From: Bradyrhizobium murdochi
GTDB taxonomy: Bacteria > Pseudomonadota > Alphaproteobacteria > Rhizobiales > Xanthobacteraceae
Reading direction: 5' to 3'
NCBI RefSeq assembly: GCF_000472965.1
Contig: NZ_AXAU01000008.1
Location: forward strand, 1 to 64,000
Length of the DNA: 64,000 nt
Position 1 is the first letter of the stretch. Each line of letters opens with the position of its first letter. The translations under genes and the position numbers were made by a program. Shown here in pieces: positions 27,882 through 38,305 of this stretch. Under the pieces are notes generated by a model. The model saw nothing but the letters and a program-made list of their open reading frames with translations, did not search any database and was not told where the DNA came from.

Positions 27882-28820
27882 ATGAAGCCACTTAGATACT
27901 TTGCTGCGGTTGCCCTTCTCGTTGCCGCCACCTCCTCCGCGTTCGCCGCGGACCCGGTTTTCCCGCCGGGCGCCAGGGTCGGCATGACGCCGCTGGTCGG
28001 CCTCAACAAAGCCAGAACGTTCACGGGATTCGAGACCGAAGACCAGGGCGTCAAGGTCCTGGTCGCCGACCTGCCCGCCGAGGCCTATGGCGAGGTCGCC
28101 AATGCCTTCAAGGCCAATCCCGGCGGCACTGGCGGCATCAAGCCGGAGAGCATCGAGACCAAAGCGGGGCTCGCCTACTATACCGTCGAGAACGCCAAGG
28201 ACGGCGCCACCAACGTGCGGCGCTATTCCATGATCCTGCCCGGCCCCACCTTCTCCGGCTACGTCGCCGTGCAGGTGCCGGAGAACGCCTCGAAGATCTA
28301 CACCGACGATGCCATGCGCCAGATGTTCGCATCGGCCGTGATCCGCGTTGAGGTTCCTGTCGAGGAACAGCTCGGGATGATGCCGTTCAAGATCAGCGAG
28401 CTCTCGAGCTTCAAGAATGTCCGCACGCTGGCACCGGGCGCCGCCCTCATTCTCTCCGACAGCGACGAAAAGAAAGGTTTCGAGGTCGCGCCTTTCATGA
28501 TCATCGGCCTGATCGGCTCGACGGCAGCGTCGCCTGACGATCGCGGCCGCTTTGCCCAGCAGATCGCGACCACCATTCCGGGCGTACGCGACGGCAGGAT
28601 CACGATGTCGGAGCCGGTCCGCATCGACGGCCAGCCCGGCTACGAGACCCGGATCGATGCCATCAGCGGCAAGGACAATACGCCGGTGACGATCGTGCAA
28701 TGGCTGCGGTTCGGCTCCCAGACCTCGATGCGCATCATCGGCTCTTCGCCGCGCGATGATTGGACCAAAGCCTTTCCGCGCTTCCGCGCCGTACGCGACG
28801 GAATCCGGCCGCGAGCCTGA
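27882..28820 (+). CDS. Exported protein of unknown function
   Basis: This 312-residue protein begins with a clear signal peptide (MKPLRYFAAVALLVAATSSA, cleavage after AFA near residue 22). The mature part is soluble with no transmembrane helix and no motif I recognise. The pattern FPPGARVGMTPLVGL at the mature N-terminus and the alternating hydrophobic strands suggest a periplasmic beta-rich domain. A tail segment WLRFGSQTSMRIIGSSPRDDW looks like a strand-helix end. It appears to be a single-gene unit. It resembles hypothetical proteins I associate with Bradyrhizobium, but I cannot name a family. Confidence 0.75.
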   Translation: MKPLRYFAAVALLVAATSSAFAADPVFPPGARVGMTPLVGLNKARTFTGFETEDQGVKVLVADLPAEAYGEVANAFKANPGGTGGIKPESIETKAGLAYYTVENAKDGATNVRRYSMILPGPTFSGYVAVQVPENASKIYTDDAMRQMFASAVIRVEVPVEEQLGMMPFKISELSSFKNVRTLAPGAALILSDSDEKKGFEVAPFMIIGLIGSTAASPDDRGRFAQQIATTIPGVRDGRITMSEPVRIDGQPGYETRIDAISGKDNTPVTIVQWLRFGSQTSMRIIGSSPRDDWTKAFPRFRAVRDGIRPRA

Positions 28821-28943
28821 TCGCGAAATTCGAAAAACGGCGCGCGCCCTGACATTCAGGACGCGCCGAAATTTCGGGCTTTCGTTCGTACACCAATGGA
28901 ACTAGCCTTCCCCCTGCCGGGTTCATGACAGGGGAGACGCGCT

Positions 28944-29657
28944 ATGCTTTCTCGCAGGCTGGTTCTGACAGGCTTTGGCGCGGCATCCGCCCTCGCCCTC
29001 GTTCCAACGACGCCATGGGCTGCACCGATGAAACCCGACAACGCTTCCGCGCTCCTCGTTATCGACGTGCAAAACTGCTTCTTGCCAGGCGGCAGCCTGG
29101 CCGTGAAAGACGGCGACCAGGTGGTGCCCGTCATCAACCGCATCGCCAAGGGCTTTGCCAATGTGGTGATGACGCAGGACTGGCACACCGCGGACCACGT
29201 CTCGTTCGCCTCCACCCATTCCGGCAAGAGGCCGTTCGAAACCATCAATCTTCCCTACGGCAAGCAGGTGCTGTGGCCGGATCACTGCGTACAGGGGACC
29301 GAGGGAGCGTCGCTATCAAAGGACCTCGCAATCCCGCATGCCGGCCTCGTTATCCGCAAGGGTTTTCACAAGGACGTCGACAGCTATTCGGCCTTCACCG
29401 AGGCCGACGGCAAGACCACGACGGGGCTCGCGGCCTACCTGAAGGCGCGCAAGGTGAAGCGGGTTTTCCTCGCCGGCCTTGCGACCGATTTCTGCGTGGC
29501 ATGGAGCGCGCTGGATGCGCGCAAGGCAGGCTTTGAGACTTACGTGATCGAGGACGCCTGCCGCGGCATCGACACCCAGGGCTCGCTCGCCAAGGCCTGG
29601 GCCGATATGACCAAGGTCGGCGTCAAGCGCATCCAGTCGAGCGATATCGCGGCTTAA
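28944..29657 (+). CDS. pncA: Nicotinamidase/isochorismatase-family protein with Tat-type signal
   Basis: This 237-residue cysteine hydrolase has the nicotinamidase triad Asp41 (VIDVQNCF), Lys139 (RKGF) and Cys184 (ATDFCVAW), and the metal ligands Asp79, His81 and His85 (DWHTADH). It should convert nicotinamide to nicotinate for NAD salvage. Unusually, it is preceded by SRRLVLTGFGAASALALVP, a twin-arginine-like export signal ending near WAAP, whereas known PncA enzymes are cytoplasmic. GGGGAG six bases before the ATG supports this start. If translation began at Met29 the protein would be cytoplasmic. Confidence 0.88.
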   Translation: MLSRRLVLTGFGAASALALVPTTPWAAPMKPDNASALLVIDVQNCFLPGGSLAVKDGDQVVPVINRIAKGFANVVMTQDWHTADHVSFASTHSGKRPFETINLPYGKQVLWPDHCVQGTEGASLSKDLAIPHAGLVIRKGFHKDVDSYSAFTEADGKTTTGLAAYLKARKVKRVFLAGLATDFCVAWSALDARKAGFETYVIEDACRGIDTQGSLAKAWADMTKVGVKRIQSSDIAA

Positions 29658-29693
29658 CGTCCGTCCTCTTCGGAGGCCAATTGGAGAGCGAGG

Positions 29694-30545
29694 ATGTCCG
29701 ATCCGGCGGCTCCGTTTGCGTTCGAACTGGCCCGTCGTGCGCCGTCGCAGCGCACGGCTAGTCTCATTTCCGGGATGACGGGTTATCGCGAAACGGCGCG
29801 CGGCCGGTTCTCCCAGCGCGAACCCGCATCGCTGGTGGTACCGCTGATCATCAGCTTCGGCACGCCGTTCCTGATCGCGCTGGGGCGCGAGCCTGACGCA
29901 GCCGACCGGCAGCCGAGCTTCGCCGCCGGGCTTTATGCCGGCCCGGTCCATATCGAGTCCGACGGCGGCGCCGAATGCGTGCAGGTGGATTTCACGCCGC
30001 TTGGCGCCTATCGCTTCTTTGGCGGGGCCGTTGCCGATCTCGCCGCGCGCATGGTCGACATCGCCGCCGTGCTGGGCCGCGAGGGCCGCGAGCTGCGCGA
30101 CCGGCTCGGCGCTATATCCCGCTGGCAGGATCGATTCGATCTGGTCGAGGATTTTGTTGCCGTTCGCGCCAACCACCTGCCGTCCCTGGAGATCGAATTC
30201 GCCTATCGACGATTGGCGCGCACTGCGGGCGGCGCGCGGATCACCGCGCTCGCGAAAGAGATAGGCTGGAGCCGCAAGCACCTGGTGAATCGTTTTCGAT
30301 CCGAACTCGGTCTCGCGCCGAAGCCGGTCGCCCGCATCATGCGTTTTCATCAAGCCTGCCGGCTCGCACATGCAGGAGAGGCGCACGGCTGGGCCGGGAT
30401 TGCGGCCGAGAGCGGCTATGCCGATCAGGCGCACCTCGCCCGCGAATTTTCAACTCTTGCGGGCGAAACGCCAACATCGTGGGCCCACCGGCTGGCGCTG
30501 ACCGACAGCCGCCTGCTGCGCCCGCTGGACGCACTGGACGCGTAG
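29694..30545 (+). CDS. AraC-family transcriptional regulator
   Basis: This 283-residue protein's C-terminal 100 residues contain the AraC double helix-turn-helix (ITALAKEIGWSRKHLVNRFRSELGLAPKPVARIMRFHQA, then WAGIAAESGYADQAHLAREFSTLAGETPTSW). The N-terminal 160 residues form a sensor-like domain (SLVVPLIISFGTPFLIALG) without a recognisable ligand site. It lies 36 bp after the nicotinamidase gene and may be cotranscribed. Its target is unknown; the downstream VOC protein is a candidate. Confidence 0.88.
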   Translation: MSDPAAPFAFELARRAPSQRTASLISGMTGYRETARGRFSQREPASLVVPLIISFGTPFLIALGREPDAADRQPSFAAGLYAGPVHIESDGGAECVQVDFTPLGAYRFFGGAVADLAARMVDIAAVLGREGRELRDRLGAISRWQDRFDLVEDFVAVRANHLPSLEIEFAYRRLARTAGGARITALAKEIGWSRKHLVNRFRSELGLAPKPVARIMRFHQACRLAHAGEAHGWAGIAAESGYADQAHLAREFSTLAGETPTSWAHRLALTDSRLLRPLDALDA

Positions 30546-30624
30546 CCGGTCAGGTAACAAATCTTCAAGCCGCCCCACCTCGCCTCGCGATATTGGCGAG
30601 GTAACGCAATGCGAGGAGTTGCCC

Positions 30625-31053
30625 GTGACCAGTCCAAGCAAAAGCGAAGCGCCGCGCCTTTATCCGACGATGCGTTGCCGGGATGCCGAAGCGATGATCC
30701 GCTGGCTCAAGGAGGTCGTTGGTTTCACCGAACGCGCCGTCTGCCGGAACGGCGGCACCATCCATCACGCCGAGCTTGCCTTTGGGCCCTCGATCCTGAT
30801 GCTCGGCCAGTGCAGGGAAGACGAATACGGCAAGCTCGTCGGTGATATCGGCGGCCGCCGCACCGACGCGCTCTATGTCGCGGTCGATGATCCCGACGCG
30901 CTGTGTGCCAAAGTGAAGGCCGCTGGCGGCAAGATCGAAATGGAACTGCGCGACACCGACTATGGCAGCCGCGACTTCGCCTGCCGCGACCCGGAAGGCA
31001 ATCTCTGGAGTTTTGGCACCTATCGGCCGACGGCGGACGAGAAGTCGCTGTAA
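30625..31053 (+). CDS. VOC-family (glyoxalase-like) protein
   Basis: This 142-residue protein has a paired beta-alpha-beta fold pattern (LYPTMRCRDAEAMIRWLKEVVGFTERAV, then DALYVAVDDPDALCAKVKAAGGKIEMEL). The C-terminal RDFACRDPEGNLWSFGTY is the glyoxalase/bleomycin-resistance signature. The enzyme activity is not predictable. GTG 30625 is chosen because GAGGAG lies six bases upstream; TTG 30619 is too close to it. Confidence 0.85.
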   Translation: MTSPSKSEAPRLYPTMRCRDAEAMIRWLKEVVGFTERAVCRNGGTIHHAELAFGPSILMLGQCREDEYGKLVGDIGGRRTDALYVAVDDPDALCAKVKAAGGKIEMELRDTDYGSRDFACRDPEGNLWSFGTYRPTADEKSL

Positions 31054-31071
31054 GTCCAAGCTGGCATCAGG

Positions 31072-31180
31072 CCCTCATCCTGAGGAGCGCGCCTGCGCGC
31101 TTCGAAGAATGAAGGCCGAGATACTGCAGCGGGGCCTTCATGGTTCGAGACGGCGCTGACACGCCTCCTCACCATGAGGG
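31072..31180. repeat. Dispersed palindromic repeat, family 2 (copy 2)
   Basis: Opens CCCTCATCCTGAGGAGCGCG, contains GGCCTTCATGGTTCGAGACG and ends CCTCCTCACCATGAGGG. It shares layout and termini with the copy at 10343 and fills the convergent gap between the VOC gene and grpE. Confidence 0.75.
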
Positions 31181-31188
31181 TCTCGCGT

Positions 31189-31806
31189 CTATGCCGCGTT
31201 GTTCGGTTCGTTGTTGGCCGGCGCGGCCTTGGCGCCGCCCTTCGACACGCCGACCAGTGCCGGGCGCAGTACGCGCTCGCCGATCATGAAGCCGGCCTGC
31301 ACGACCTGAACCACAGTGCCTGCCGGAACGGACGGATCGGGCACTTCGTACATCGCCTGCTGGAAATTGGGATCGAATTTCTCGCCCGACGGATCGAACT
31401 TCTTGACGCCGTTCTTCTCCAGCGTGTTGAGCAGCGAGCGCTCGGTCAGCTCGACGCCTTCGATGAAAGCCTTCAGCGCCGGGTCGGCGCTGGCCTTGGT
31501 CTCGGCCGGCATGGCATCAAGCGCGCGCTGCAGATTGTCGGCGATTTCGAGAATGTCGCGGGCGAAGCCGGTGATGCCGTAGGCGCGCGCATCGGCGACT
31601 TCCTTGGCGGTGCGCTTGCGCAGGTTTTCCATCTCCGCCAGCGTGCGCAGCATCTTGTCGCGCGCTTCCGCTACTTCCTTCGTCAACGCCTCGACCGATC
31701 CTTCCTCGGGCTCGTCGGGCATGATGTAAGGTTTTGAGACCACGGGCTCGCCGGTCTGGTTGGCGGGTTGTGCCCCGTCGTCACTCGGCCGGTTGGGATC
31801 GGTCAT
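31189..31806 (-). CDS. grpE: Nucleotide-exchange factor GrpE
   Basis: This 205-residue protein has a long N-terminal helix (about 40-95; [28 protein letters not shown]). A C-terminal beta-wing ends with the signature [28 protein letters not shown]. It releases ADP from DnaK and acts as a thermosensor. It is downstream of hrcA on the same strand, about 200 bp away. Confidence 0.97.
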   Translation of the reverse strand: MTDPNRPSDDGAQPANQTGEPVVSKPYIMPDEPEEGSVEALTKEVAEARDKMLRTLAEMENLRKRTAKEVADARAYGITGFARDILEIADNLQRALDAMPAETKASADPALKAFIEGVELTERSLLNTLEKNGVKKFDPSGEKFDPNFQQAMYEVPDPSVPAGTVVQVVQAGFMIGERVLRPALVGVSKGGAKAAPANNEPNNAA

Positions 31807-31893
31807 AAGACTGCCTTCTCAAAAAACGGTTCTGGTTGGATGGGGATTTGCTGAGCGGGATATCGTGCTTTAGGGGCCGAAAATCAAGCGGTC

Positions 31894-31977
31894 CATAGCG
31901 TTTTCGAGCGAAGCATGCCCTCGGACTTGATCCGGGGGTGTGCACCGGTTCGCGTGAAGAAAACGCGTCAAAACGAC
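31894..31977. repeat. Dispersed repeat, family 3 (copy 1)
   Basis: Runs from CATAGCGTTTTCGAGCGAAG through CACCGGTTCGCGTGAAG to AAAACGCGTCAAAAC. Copies lie at 33160 (same orientation) and 55999 (inverted). The ends GCGTTTTC and GAAAACGC are inverted repeats. Confidence 0.75.
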
Positions 31978-32008
31978 AAAGCCAAGATCGGGGTCGATTC
32001 GTGGCGGA

Positions 32009-33097
32009 TCAGCCGCCCAGCATCCGGCTGACAATGCGGGCGGCGTAATCCACCGTCGGAATCACACGCGCATAGTTCAGCCTTGTCGGCCCGATCACGC
32101 CGAGAACGCCGACGATACGGCCCGACGCGTCGCCATAGGGGGCGATGATGGTGGAGGAACCGGACAGCGAGAACAGCTTGTTCTCCGATCCGATGAAGAT
32201 CCGCACGCCTTCGGCGCGCTCGGCCCGGCCCAACAGGTCGATCACGCCTCGCTTGGTCTCGAGATCGTCGAACAGCGACTTGACGCGTTCGAGATCTTCC
32301 AGCGCGTGCAAATCTTCCAGCAGGTTGGCGTGGCCGCGCACGATCAACTGCCGGTCATCGTTTTCGCCGCCCGACCAGCTCGCAATCCCCGCCTCGATCA
32401 CCTTCTGCGTCAGTTGGTCGAGCTCGATGCGGCTCTGCGCCATCGCGGTTTCGAGTTCGAGCCGCGCTTCAGCCAGCGTTCGGCCGCGAATCCGCGCATT
32501 GAGAAAATTGCTCGCCTCAGTCAGTGCCGAGGAAGGCACGCCGGGCGGCAGCGTCAGCACGCGGTTTTCGACCTGGCCGTCTTCGCCGACCAGCACCACC
32601 AGCGCGCGCTCCGGCTCCAACCGCACGAATTCGATGTGTTTTAGCCGTGAATTGGATTTGGCGGTCAGCACCACCGCAGCCGCACGCGTCAGGCCGGACA
32701 GCCGCGTCAGCGCCTCGCCGAGCGCGGCCTCGACCGACTGCGCCCGGCCGACGGAGGCAAGCTGGTTCTGGATCGATTCCCGTTCGGGTTCGGTGAGATC
32801 GCCGACCTGCATCAGGGCGTCGACGAAGAAGCGCAGGCCGAGTTCGGTGGGCAGCCGGCCGGCCGAAGTATGCGGCGCGTAGATCAGGCCGAGCGCTTCG
32901 AGGTCCGACATCACATTGCGGACGGAAGCCGGCGACAGCGGCACCGCGATCAAGCGGGATACATTGCGCGAACCGACGGGTTCGCCGGTCGCGAGATAAC
33001 TCTCGACGATCTGACGAAAAATATCGCGCGAGCGTTCGTTGAGCTGGGCGAGCCCCGCATGCGGCGCGATCAGGCCAATCGGATCGTGGTGGACCAC
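32009..33097 (-). CDS. hrcA: Heat-inducible transcription repressor HrcA
   Basis: This 362-residue protein has an N-terminal winged helix ([62 protein letters not shown]). A central GAF-like/dimerisation region follows and the C-terminus ends [21 protein letters not shown]. It represses CIRCE-bearing chaperone operons, typically groESL in this group; no CIRCE is seen in the window. GTG 33097 is chosen for GGGAG six bases upstream and the conserved [11 protein letters not shown] start. Confidence 0.96.
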   Translation of the reverse strand: MVHHDPIGLIAPHAGLAQLNERSRDIFRQIVESYLATGEPVGSRNVSRLIAVPLSPASVRNVMSDLEALGLIYAPHTSAGRLPTELGLRFFVDALMQVGDLTEPERESIQNQLASVGRAQSVEAALGEALTRLSGLTRAAAVVLTAKSNSRLKHIEFVRLEPERALVVLVGEDGQVENRVLTLPPGVPSSALTEASNFLNARIRGRTLAEARLELETAMAQSRIELDQLTQKVIEAGIASWSGGENDDRQLIVRGHANLLEDLHALEDLERVKSLFDDLETKRGVIDLLGRAERAEGVRIFIGSENKLFSLSGSSTIIAPYGDASGRIVGVLGVIGPTRLNYARVIPTVDYAARIVSRMLGG

Positions 33098-33159
33098 TGT
33101 TAACTCCCTGATACCCCTAATTTGTCGATCCGGCACGCCGATGACAAGCGTCCGCTTCG

Positions 33160-33217
33160 CATAGCGTTTTCGAGCGAAGTGGTCGCCGGTTCGCGTAAAG
33201 AAAACGCGTCAAAACAA
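33160..33217. repeat. Dispersed repeat, family 3 (copy 2, short)
   Basis: CATAGCGTTTTCGAGCGAAG to AAAACGCGTCAAAACAAG, missing the central segment present at 31894. It sits in the divergent hrcA/rph gap. Confidence 0.7.
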
Positions 33218-33353
33218 GAAGGCAGAGGTTTGATTCTGATTGATCAGAGCCGAACCTCTACCCTGAAACAAGGCAAAAACCCTTGCCGCTGCCCGCTCCC
33301 CCTCCTACAAGCACCGCGAACGAATTTTCGCTCGATTTTTGGAAGGATTTCCC

Positions 33354-34067
33354 ATGCGGCCGAGCCGCCGTGCGCCCGATCAGTTGCGTCCCGTGTCGCT
33401 GGAACGCGGCGTGGTCAAATATGCCGAAGGTTCCTGCATGGTGAAGTTCGGCGACACCCATGTGCTGGTCACGGCTACGCTGGAAGAACGGCTGCCGCCC
33501 TGGCTGAAAGGCCAGGGCCGCGGCTGGGTCACCGCCGAATATGGCATGCTGCCGCGCGCCACATTGGAGCGCACCCGTCGCGAGGCCGCCGCCGGCAAGC
33601 AGGGCGGGCGCACCGTCGAGATCCAGCGGCTGATCGGCCGTTCCTTGCGCGCAGCCGTCGACCTCGAAGCGCTCGGCGAGCGCCAGATCACGGTCGATTG
33701 CGACGTGATTCAGGCCGATGGCGGCACCCGCACGGCCTCGATCACCGGCGCCTGGGTGGCGCTGGCCGACTGCATCGGTTGGATGAAGAACCGCAACATG
33801 CTGAAAGCCAACGTGCTGCGCGACAATGTCGCCGCGATCTCCTGCGGCATCTATCAGGGCACGCCGGTGCTCGACCTCGACTATGCCGAGGATTCCGAGG
33901 CCGAGACCGACGCCAATTTCGTCATGACCGGTGACGGCCGCATCATCGAGGTGCAGGGCACCGCCGAGAAGACGCCGTTTTCGCAAGACGAGTTCCTGGC
34001 GCTGATGGAACTGGCGCGCAGGGGTGTCGCGCGTCTGGTGGACTTGCAGAAGCTGGCTGTGGCGTAG
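33354..34067 (+). CDS. rph: Ribonuclease PH
   Basis: This 237-residue phosphorolytic 3'-5' exoribonuclease trims tRNA 3' ends. Conserved segments are [72 protein letters not shown] and [24 protein letters not shown] 33354 has AAGGA upstream. It is first of a tight rph-rdgB-hemW unit. Confidence 0.97.
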   Translation: MRPSRRAPDQLRPVSLERGVVKYAEGSCMVKFGDTHVLVTATLEERLPPWLKGQGRGWVTAEYGMLPRATLERTRREAAAGKQGGRTVEIQRLIGRSLRAAVDLEALGERQITVDCDVIQADGGTRTASITGAWVALADCIGWMKNRNMLKANVLRDNVAAISCGIYQGTPVLDLDYAEDSEAETDANFVMTGDGRIIEVQGTAEKTPFSQDEFLALMELARRGVARLVDLQKLAVA

Positions 34068-34078
34068 TCTGATCGCAC

Positions 34079-34708
34079 ATGCACCGTCGAATCACCGGCC
34101 GGCTCGTGATCGCGACCCACAATCCCGGCAAGCTCGCCGAGATGCAGGAATTGCTCGCGCCGCACGGCGTCGAGGCGGTTTCCGCAGGCGAGCTGGGCCT
34201 CGGCGAGCCCGAGGAGTCCGGCAAGACGTTTCGGGCCAATGCCGCGATCAAGGCGGTCGCGGCGGCGAAAACCGCGCAATTGCCGGCATTTGCCGATGAT
34301 TCCGGCCTCGTAGTCGACGCGCTCGACGGCGCGCCCGGCATCTATTCGGCGCGCTGGGCCGGCAACGGCAAGGATTTCGTGGCGGCGATGACCAGGGTCG
34401 AGCGCCTGTTGCAGGAACGCGGCGCGACCACGCCCGACAAGCGAAGTGCGCATTTCGTCTCCGCCTTGTGCGTCGCCTGGCCCGATGGCCATCTCGAAGA
34501 GGTCGAGGCCCGAGCCGACGGAACCCTGGTCTGGCCGCCGCGCGGCACCGCCGGTTTCGGCTATGATCCGGTATTCCTGCCCGACGGGCACACGCGGACC
34601 TTTGGCGAGATGACTTCGATCGAAAAGCATGGCCTGCCGCCGCTCGGGCTTGGTCTGTCGCACCGGGCACGGGCATTCGTCAAACTGGCGGAGATCTGCC
34701 TTGGCTAG
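34079..34708 (+). CDS. rdgB: RdgB/HAM1-family non-canonical purine NTP pyrophosphatase
   Basis: This 209-residue housecleaning enzyme hydrolyses dITP, dXTP and ITP to monophosphates. [11 protein letters not shown] at the N-terminus, [25 protein letters not shown] (metal and substrate site) and [17 protein letters not shown] near the end are diagnostic. It starts 11 bp after rph and overlaps hemW by 8 bp. Confidence 0.96.
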   Translation: MHRRITGRLVIATHNPGKLAEMQELLAPHGVEAVSAGELGLGEPEESGKTFRANAAIKAVAAAKTAQLPAFADDSGLVVDALDGAPGIYSARWAGNGKDFVAAMTRVERLLQERGATTPDKRSAHFVSALCVAWPDGHLEEVEARADGTLVWPPRGTAGFGYDPVFLPDGHTRTFGEMTSIEKHGLPPLGLGLSHRARAFVKLAEICLG

Positions 34709-35870
34709 TCGCGAGCGACCCCGCCCCAAAGATGCCTTCGGCGTCTACGTGCACTGGCCTTTCTGCCTGTCGAAATGCCCCTATTGCGATTTCAACAGCC
34801 ACGTCCGCCACGCACCGATCGACGAGAAACGTTTTGCGCGCGCGTTTGCGCGTGAGATCGAAACCACGGCGGCGCGCGCGCCGGGGCGAACCGTCACATC
34901 GATCTTTCTCGGCGGCGGCACGCCTTCCTTGATGCAGCCGCAGACTGTCGGCGCGATTTTGGATGCGATCGGAAAGCACTGGCGCGTCGCCGGCAATGTC
35001 GAGGTCACGCTCGAAGCCAACCCGACCAGCGTAGAAGCGACGCGGTTTCGCGGCTATCGCGCAGCCGGCGTCAACCGCGTCTCGCTCGGCGTGCAGGCGC
35101 TTGACGACGCCTCGCTCAAAGCGCTCGGACGGCTGCATACCGCGCGCGAGGCGCTCGACGCGGTCGCGATCGCGCGCACCGCGTTCGACCGCTATTCATT
35201 CGACCTGATCTACGCCCGCCCCGACCAGACGCCGCGGATGTGGGCGGATGAACTGAAGCTCGCGATTTCCGAAGCCGCCGAGCACCTCTCGCTCTACCAG
35301 CTCACCATCGAGGAAGGCACGCCGTTCTTCGGCCTGCATGCGGCGGGCAAACTCAAGACACCGGACGAGGCGGTGGCGCGTGCGCTCTACGACGTGACGC
35401 AGGAAGTCTGCGCGCATCATGGCTTGCCGGCCTACGAGATTTCCAATCACGCGCGCGAAGGAGCGGAGTGCCAGCACAATCTCGTCTATTGGCGCGGCGA
35501 GGAGTATGCCGGCATCGGTCCCGGCGCGCATGGCCGCCTCGACATCGACGGCGCACGACACGCCACCGCGACCGAGAAGCGCCCGGAGGCCTGGCTGATG
35601 CGCGTCGAGGCCAACGGCCACGGCGTCGTCACCGACGACCACCTCAACAGCGAAGAACGCGCCGACGAATTTTTGCTGATGGGATTACGGCTCGCGGAGG
35701 GCATCGATCCCAGGCGTTATGCGGCGCTATCCGGCCGCGCGCTCGATCCAAACCGGATCGCCATCTTGCGCAACGAAGGTGCGATATCCGTCGACTCCGA
35801 TGGAAGATTGCGCGTGACGAAGGACGGTTTTCCGGTGCTCGACGCGGTGGTGGCGGATCTCGCCGCGTAA
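34701..35870 (+). CDS. hemW: Radical SAM heme chaperone HemW
   Basis: This 389-residue protein has the CxxxCxxC cluster motif in [15 protein letters not shown], the HemW/HemN core ([44 protein letters not shown]) and a C-terminal HemW domain. It is often annotated as oxygen-independent coproporphyrinogen III oxidase-like; HemW proteins instead bind and transfer heme. The start is taken as TTG 34701 because GGAG lies seven bases upstream, giving an 8-bp overlap with rdgB. Confidence 0.93.
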   Translation: MASRERPRPKDAFGVYVHWPFCLSKCPYCDFNSHVRHAPIDEKRFARAFAREIETTAARAPGRTVTSIFLGGGTPSLMQPQTVGAILDAIGKHWRVAGNVEVTLEANPTSVEATRFRGYRAAGVNRVSLGVQALDDASLKALGRLHTAREALDAVAIARTAFDRYSFDLIYARPDQTPRMWADELKLAISEAAEHLSLYQLTIEEGTPFFGLHAAGKLKTPDEAVARALYDVTQEVCAHHGLPAYEISNHAREGAECQHNLVYWRGEEYAGIGPGAHGRLDIDGARHATATEKRPEAWLMRVEANGHGVVTDDHLNSEERADEFLLMGLRLAEGIDPRRYAALSGRALDPNRIAILRNEGAISVDSDGRLRVTKDGFPVLDAVVADLAA

Positions 35871-35907
35871 CAGCCGTCGTTCCTGCGGAACGCAGGGCGA
35901 CGAAAGA

Positions 35908-37122
35908 TCACGCCCCAAAACTCTTCGGCGAACCGGCGACCGGCGTGCTGCCGCCGCTGGCGACTTTCATCACCGCAAGCCCGCGCTCGTTGGTGCCGTC
36001 GGAGCGGAATCGAAACAGCCCGTCGATGCCGGCAAAGCCCGACGGGTTGGTCAGCGTCTCTGGCGCAAAGCGTTGGCCGCCCTGCTGCTTCGACAGCGCA
36101 GCAACCAGCGCGACGGCGTCGTAAGCGAGCGTTGCGGTGCGCACGGGGTCCGTGCCGTATTTGGCGCGGTAGCGGCCGGAGAAGGCGCGGAAGCCCGACG
36201 GATCCGGCGCAGCATAAAGCCCGCCCTGCAGCGTCGCGCTCGCATAGACGCGCGGATTGTCCCAGAGCCCGGTGCCGAGCAACTGGATGTTGCGCAAATT
36301 CGCGCCCGCCGCGGTCAGGGCATCCGCCGCCGCCACGACCGATTCGCCGTCGTCGGCGATGAACAGCGCGTCGGCCGAGCCGAGCGATTGCGCCACCGTC
36401 CGCGCTGCCCCGGCGCGATCGGCGGTGTATTTCTCGAAGGCGACGAGACGGCCTTTGCGGCCGACCGCCTGCTTGAACGCCGCTTCCACCACATTGCCAT
36501 AGGCGTTGTCGGGCAACAGCGCCGCAAACGATCGCTTTCCGATGCCGGCGGAATAATCGACGATCCGGTTGACATCTGATTCGGGCAGGAAGCTCAGCAG
36601 ATAAACCCCGCGTCCGGCGACGCTGGAATCGGTCGAGAACGCGATCACTGGAATGTTCCGCGCGCGCGTCAGTTGCGCAGTCGCCGGCACCGAGGCCGCA
36701 AACAGCGGGCCCAGTACGATTTCCACGCCTTCGCCGAGCGCCTCCTGGGTGACCTGCTGGGCGCCCTGCGGACTGCCGCCGTCGTCCTTGATCAGAAGCT
36801 GGATGTTCGGATTCTGGAATTCCGCCAGCGCCATCTCGGCCGCGTTTTTCATCGATTGCGCGGCGACGCCGGCATTGCCGGCGGCCGAAAGCGGCAGGAT
36901 CAGGCCGACCTTGACCTGCCCGGTGCCGACCGCAAGCGGCTGTTGCTGCGGGCCTGGGGGTCCCTCGGGTGCGGACGGGCCGAACGGGTTGGAAATCTGA
37001 CCGCCGCCGGAGCAGGCACCGAGCAACGGCGCTCCTAGAATAAGTCCGACCACCGTCCGCCGGGTCGGGCCTGACGGCCGCGAGTCCGGGGATCCAAACT
37101 TGCGATTGAACGGGCCTTCCAT
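35908..37122 (-). CDS. LpoA-like lipoprotein with periplasmic-binding-protein fold
   Basis: This 404-residue protein has a lipobox (LILGAPLLGAC, Cys37) after a TRRTVVGL stretch, so it should be lipid-anchored. The mature part is a type I periplasmic-binding fold (VKVGLILPLSAAGNAGVAAQSMKNAAEMAL, EIVLGPLFAASVPATAQLTRARNIPVIAFSTD). It diverges from rsmI, and yraN follows rsmI. The same trio in E. coli is rsmI-lpoA-yraN, where LpoA activates penicillin-binding protein 1A. It lacks LpoA's N-terminal TPR half, so activation of peptidoglycan synthesis is likely but not certain. A 37-bp convergent gap separates it from hemW. Confidence 0.82.
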   Translation of the reverse strand: MEGPFNRKFGSPDSRPSGPTRRTVVGLILGAPLLGACSGGGQISNPFGPSAPEGPPGPQQQPLAVGTGQVKVGLILPLSAAGNAGVAAQSMKNAAEMALAEFQNPNIQLLIKDDGGSPQGAQQVTQEALGEGVEIVLGPLFAASVPATAQLTRARNIPVIAFSTDSSVAGRGVYLLSFLPESDVNRIVDYSAGIGKRSFAALLPDNAYGNVVEAAFKQAVGRKGRLVAFEKYTADRAGAARTVAQSLGSADALFIADDGESVVAAADALTAAGANLRNIQLLGTGLWDNPRVYASATLQGGLYAAPDPSGFRAFSGRYRAKYGTDPVRTATLAYDAVALVAALSKQQGGQRFAPETLTNPSGFAGIDGLFRFRSDGTNERGLAVMKVASGGSTPVAGSPKSFGA

Positions 37123-37351
37123 TCTGTCTCTTCTCTTGACCGACCGCCGTCGGCCAGGATTCCGGCCTTCTGGGCCGAGGCACCTGAACCGCTACTAAAC
37201 CCAATTGGGATTCTGCATATTGTCGAGGATTAGTTAACCAAAACAAAAGGATTAACACCTCGCCGCGCATTGTCTTCCCGAGGGGAACTCCACCCTTGCC
37301 GCCATCCCGCCAGATATGGCGCTTGCCCCAAGACCCCTTTAGATTGCCGTC

Positions 37352-38305
37352 ATGCGCGCCAAACCCAGTTCAAGCTACGGCTCCGATACCGAACCGGGTT
37401 CGGCCAACAGAACATTTTTGATTGGCGGCCACGTTCTGAATGCCCCGAAGCCGGTTCCCGGCCTCTATCTGGTGGCAACCCCGATCGGCAATCTCGGCGA
37501 CATCACTTTGCGCGCGCTGGAGACCTTGGCCGGCGTCGACATCATCGCCTGCGAGGACACCCGCATCACCCGCCGCCTGATCGAGCGCTATGCGATTTCG
37601 GCGGAACTCAAGCCGTATCACGAGCACAACGCGGCGATGGCGCGGCCGAAAATCCTGGAGCGGCTGGCGCAGGGCGCTTCCATCGCGCTGGTGTCGGATG
37701 CCGGCACGCCCCTGATTTCCGACCCCGGCTTCAAGCTAGTGCGCGAGGTCTCTGCCGCCGGCCATGCCGTGATCGCGGTGCCCGGTGCGTCCTCGGTGCT
37801 GACGGCACTTTCGGTCGCAGCACTCCCGACCGACCGGTTTTACTTCGAGGGATTTTTGCCGGCCCGGCAAGTCTCGCGGCGGACGCGGCTGGCCGAATTG
37901 GCAAGAATCGATGCCACGCTGGTGATGTTCGAATCCGGCAACCGCGTGCAGGAAACGCTCGCCGACCTCGCCGAGATCATGGCCGGGCGTGACGCCGCGA
38001 TCTGCCGCGAACTCACAAAGCTGCACGAGGACATCAAGCGCGCCCCCATCGCCGAGCTGGCAAGGACGGCAGCCACGCTGGAAACCCGCGGCGAGTTCGT
38101 GCTCGTCGTCGGCCCGCCGCGCAAGGACGCCGATGTCATGACCCAGCATGACCTCGACGACCTGCTGCGATCGTCGCTGGCGCGCGAAAGCGTCAAGGAC
38201 AGCGTGGCGCATGCGGTCGAGCTTTCGGGCCGCCCGCGCCGCGAAGTTTATGCCCGCGCGCTGGAGCTCGCCAAAGAAGTCAGGGGCGACGATGGCGAAG
38301 ACTGA
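37352..38305 (+). CDS. rsmI: 16S rRNA 2'-O-ribose C1402 methyltransferase
   Basis: This 317-residue protein of the tetrapyrrole-methylase fold has [54 protein letters not shown] and the [10 protein letters not shown] motif typical of RsmI (YraL). It 2'-O-methylates C1402 in the ribosomal P site. The divergent 230-bp region upstream is AT-rich with TTAACC-type sequence near 37233. Confidence 0.96.
   Translation: MRAKPSSSYGSDTEPGSANRTFLIGGHVLNAPKPVPGLYLVATPIGNLGDITLRALETLAGVDIIACEDTRITRRLIERYAISAELKPYHEHNAAMARPKILERLAQGASIALVSDAGTPLISDPGFKLVREVSAAGHAVIAVPGASSVLTALSVAALPTDRFYFEGFLPARQVSRRTRLAELARIDATLVMFESGNRVQETLADLAEIMAGRDAAICRELTKLHEDIKRAPIAELARTAATLETRGEFVLVVGPPRKDADVMTQHDLDDLLRSSLARESVKDSVAHAVELSGRPRREVYARALELAKEVRGDDGED

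Noticed and set aside
35717..37270. A 517-codon minus-strand frame overlapping the LpoA-like gene in another frame.
   Set aside because: Arg-rich out-of-frame reading; the lipoprotein frame has a lipobox and a binding-protein fold.
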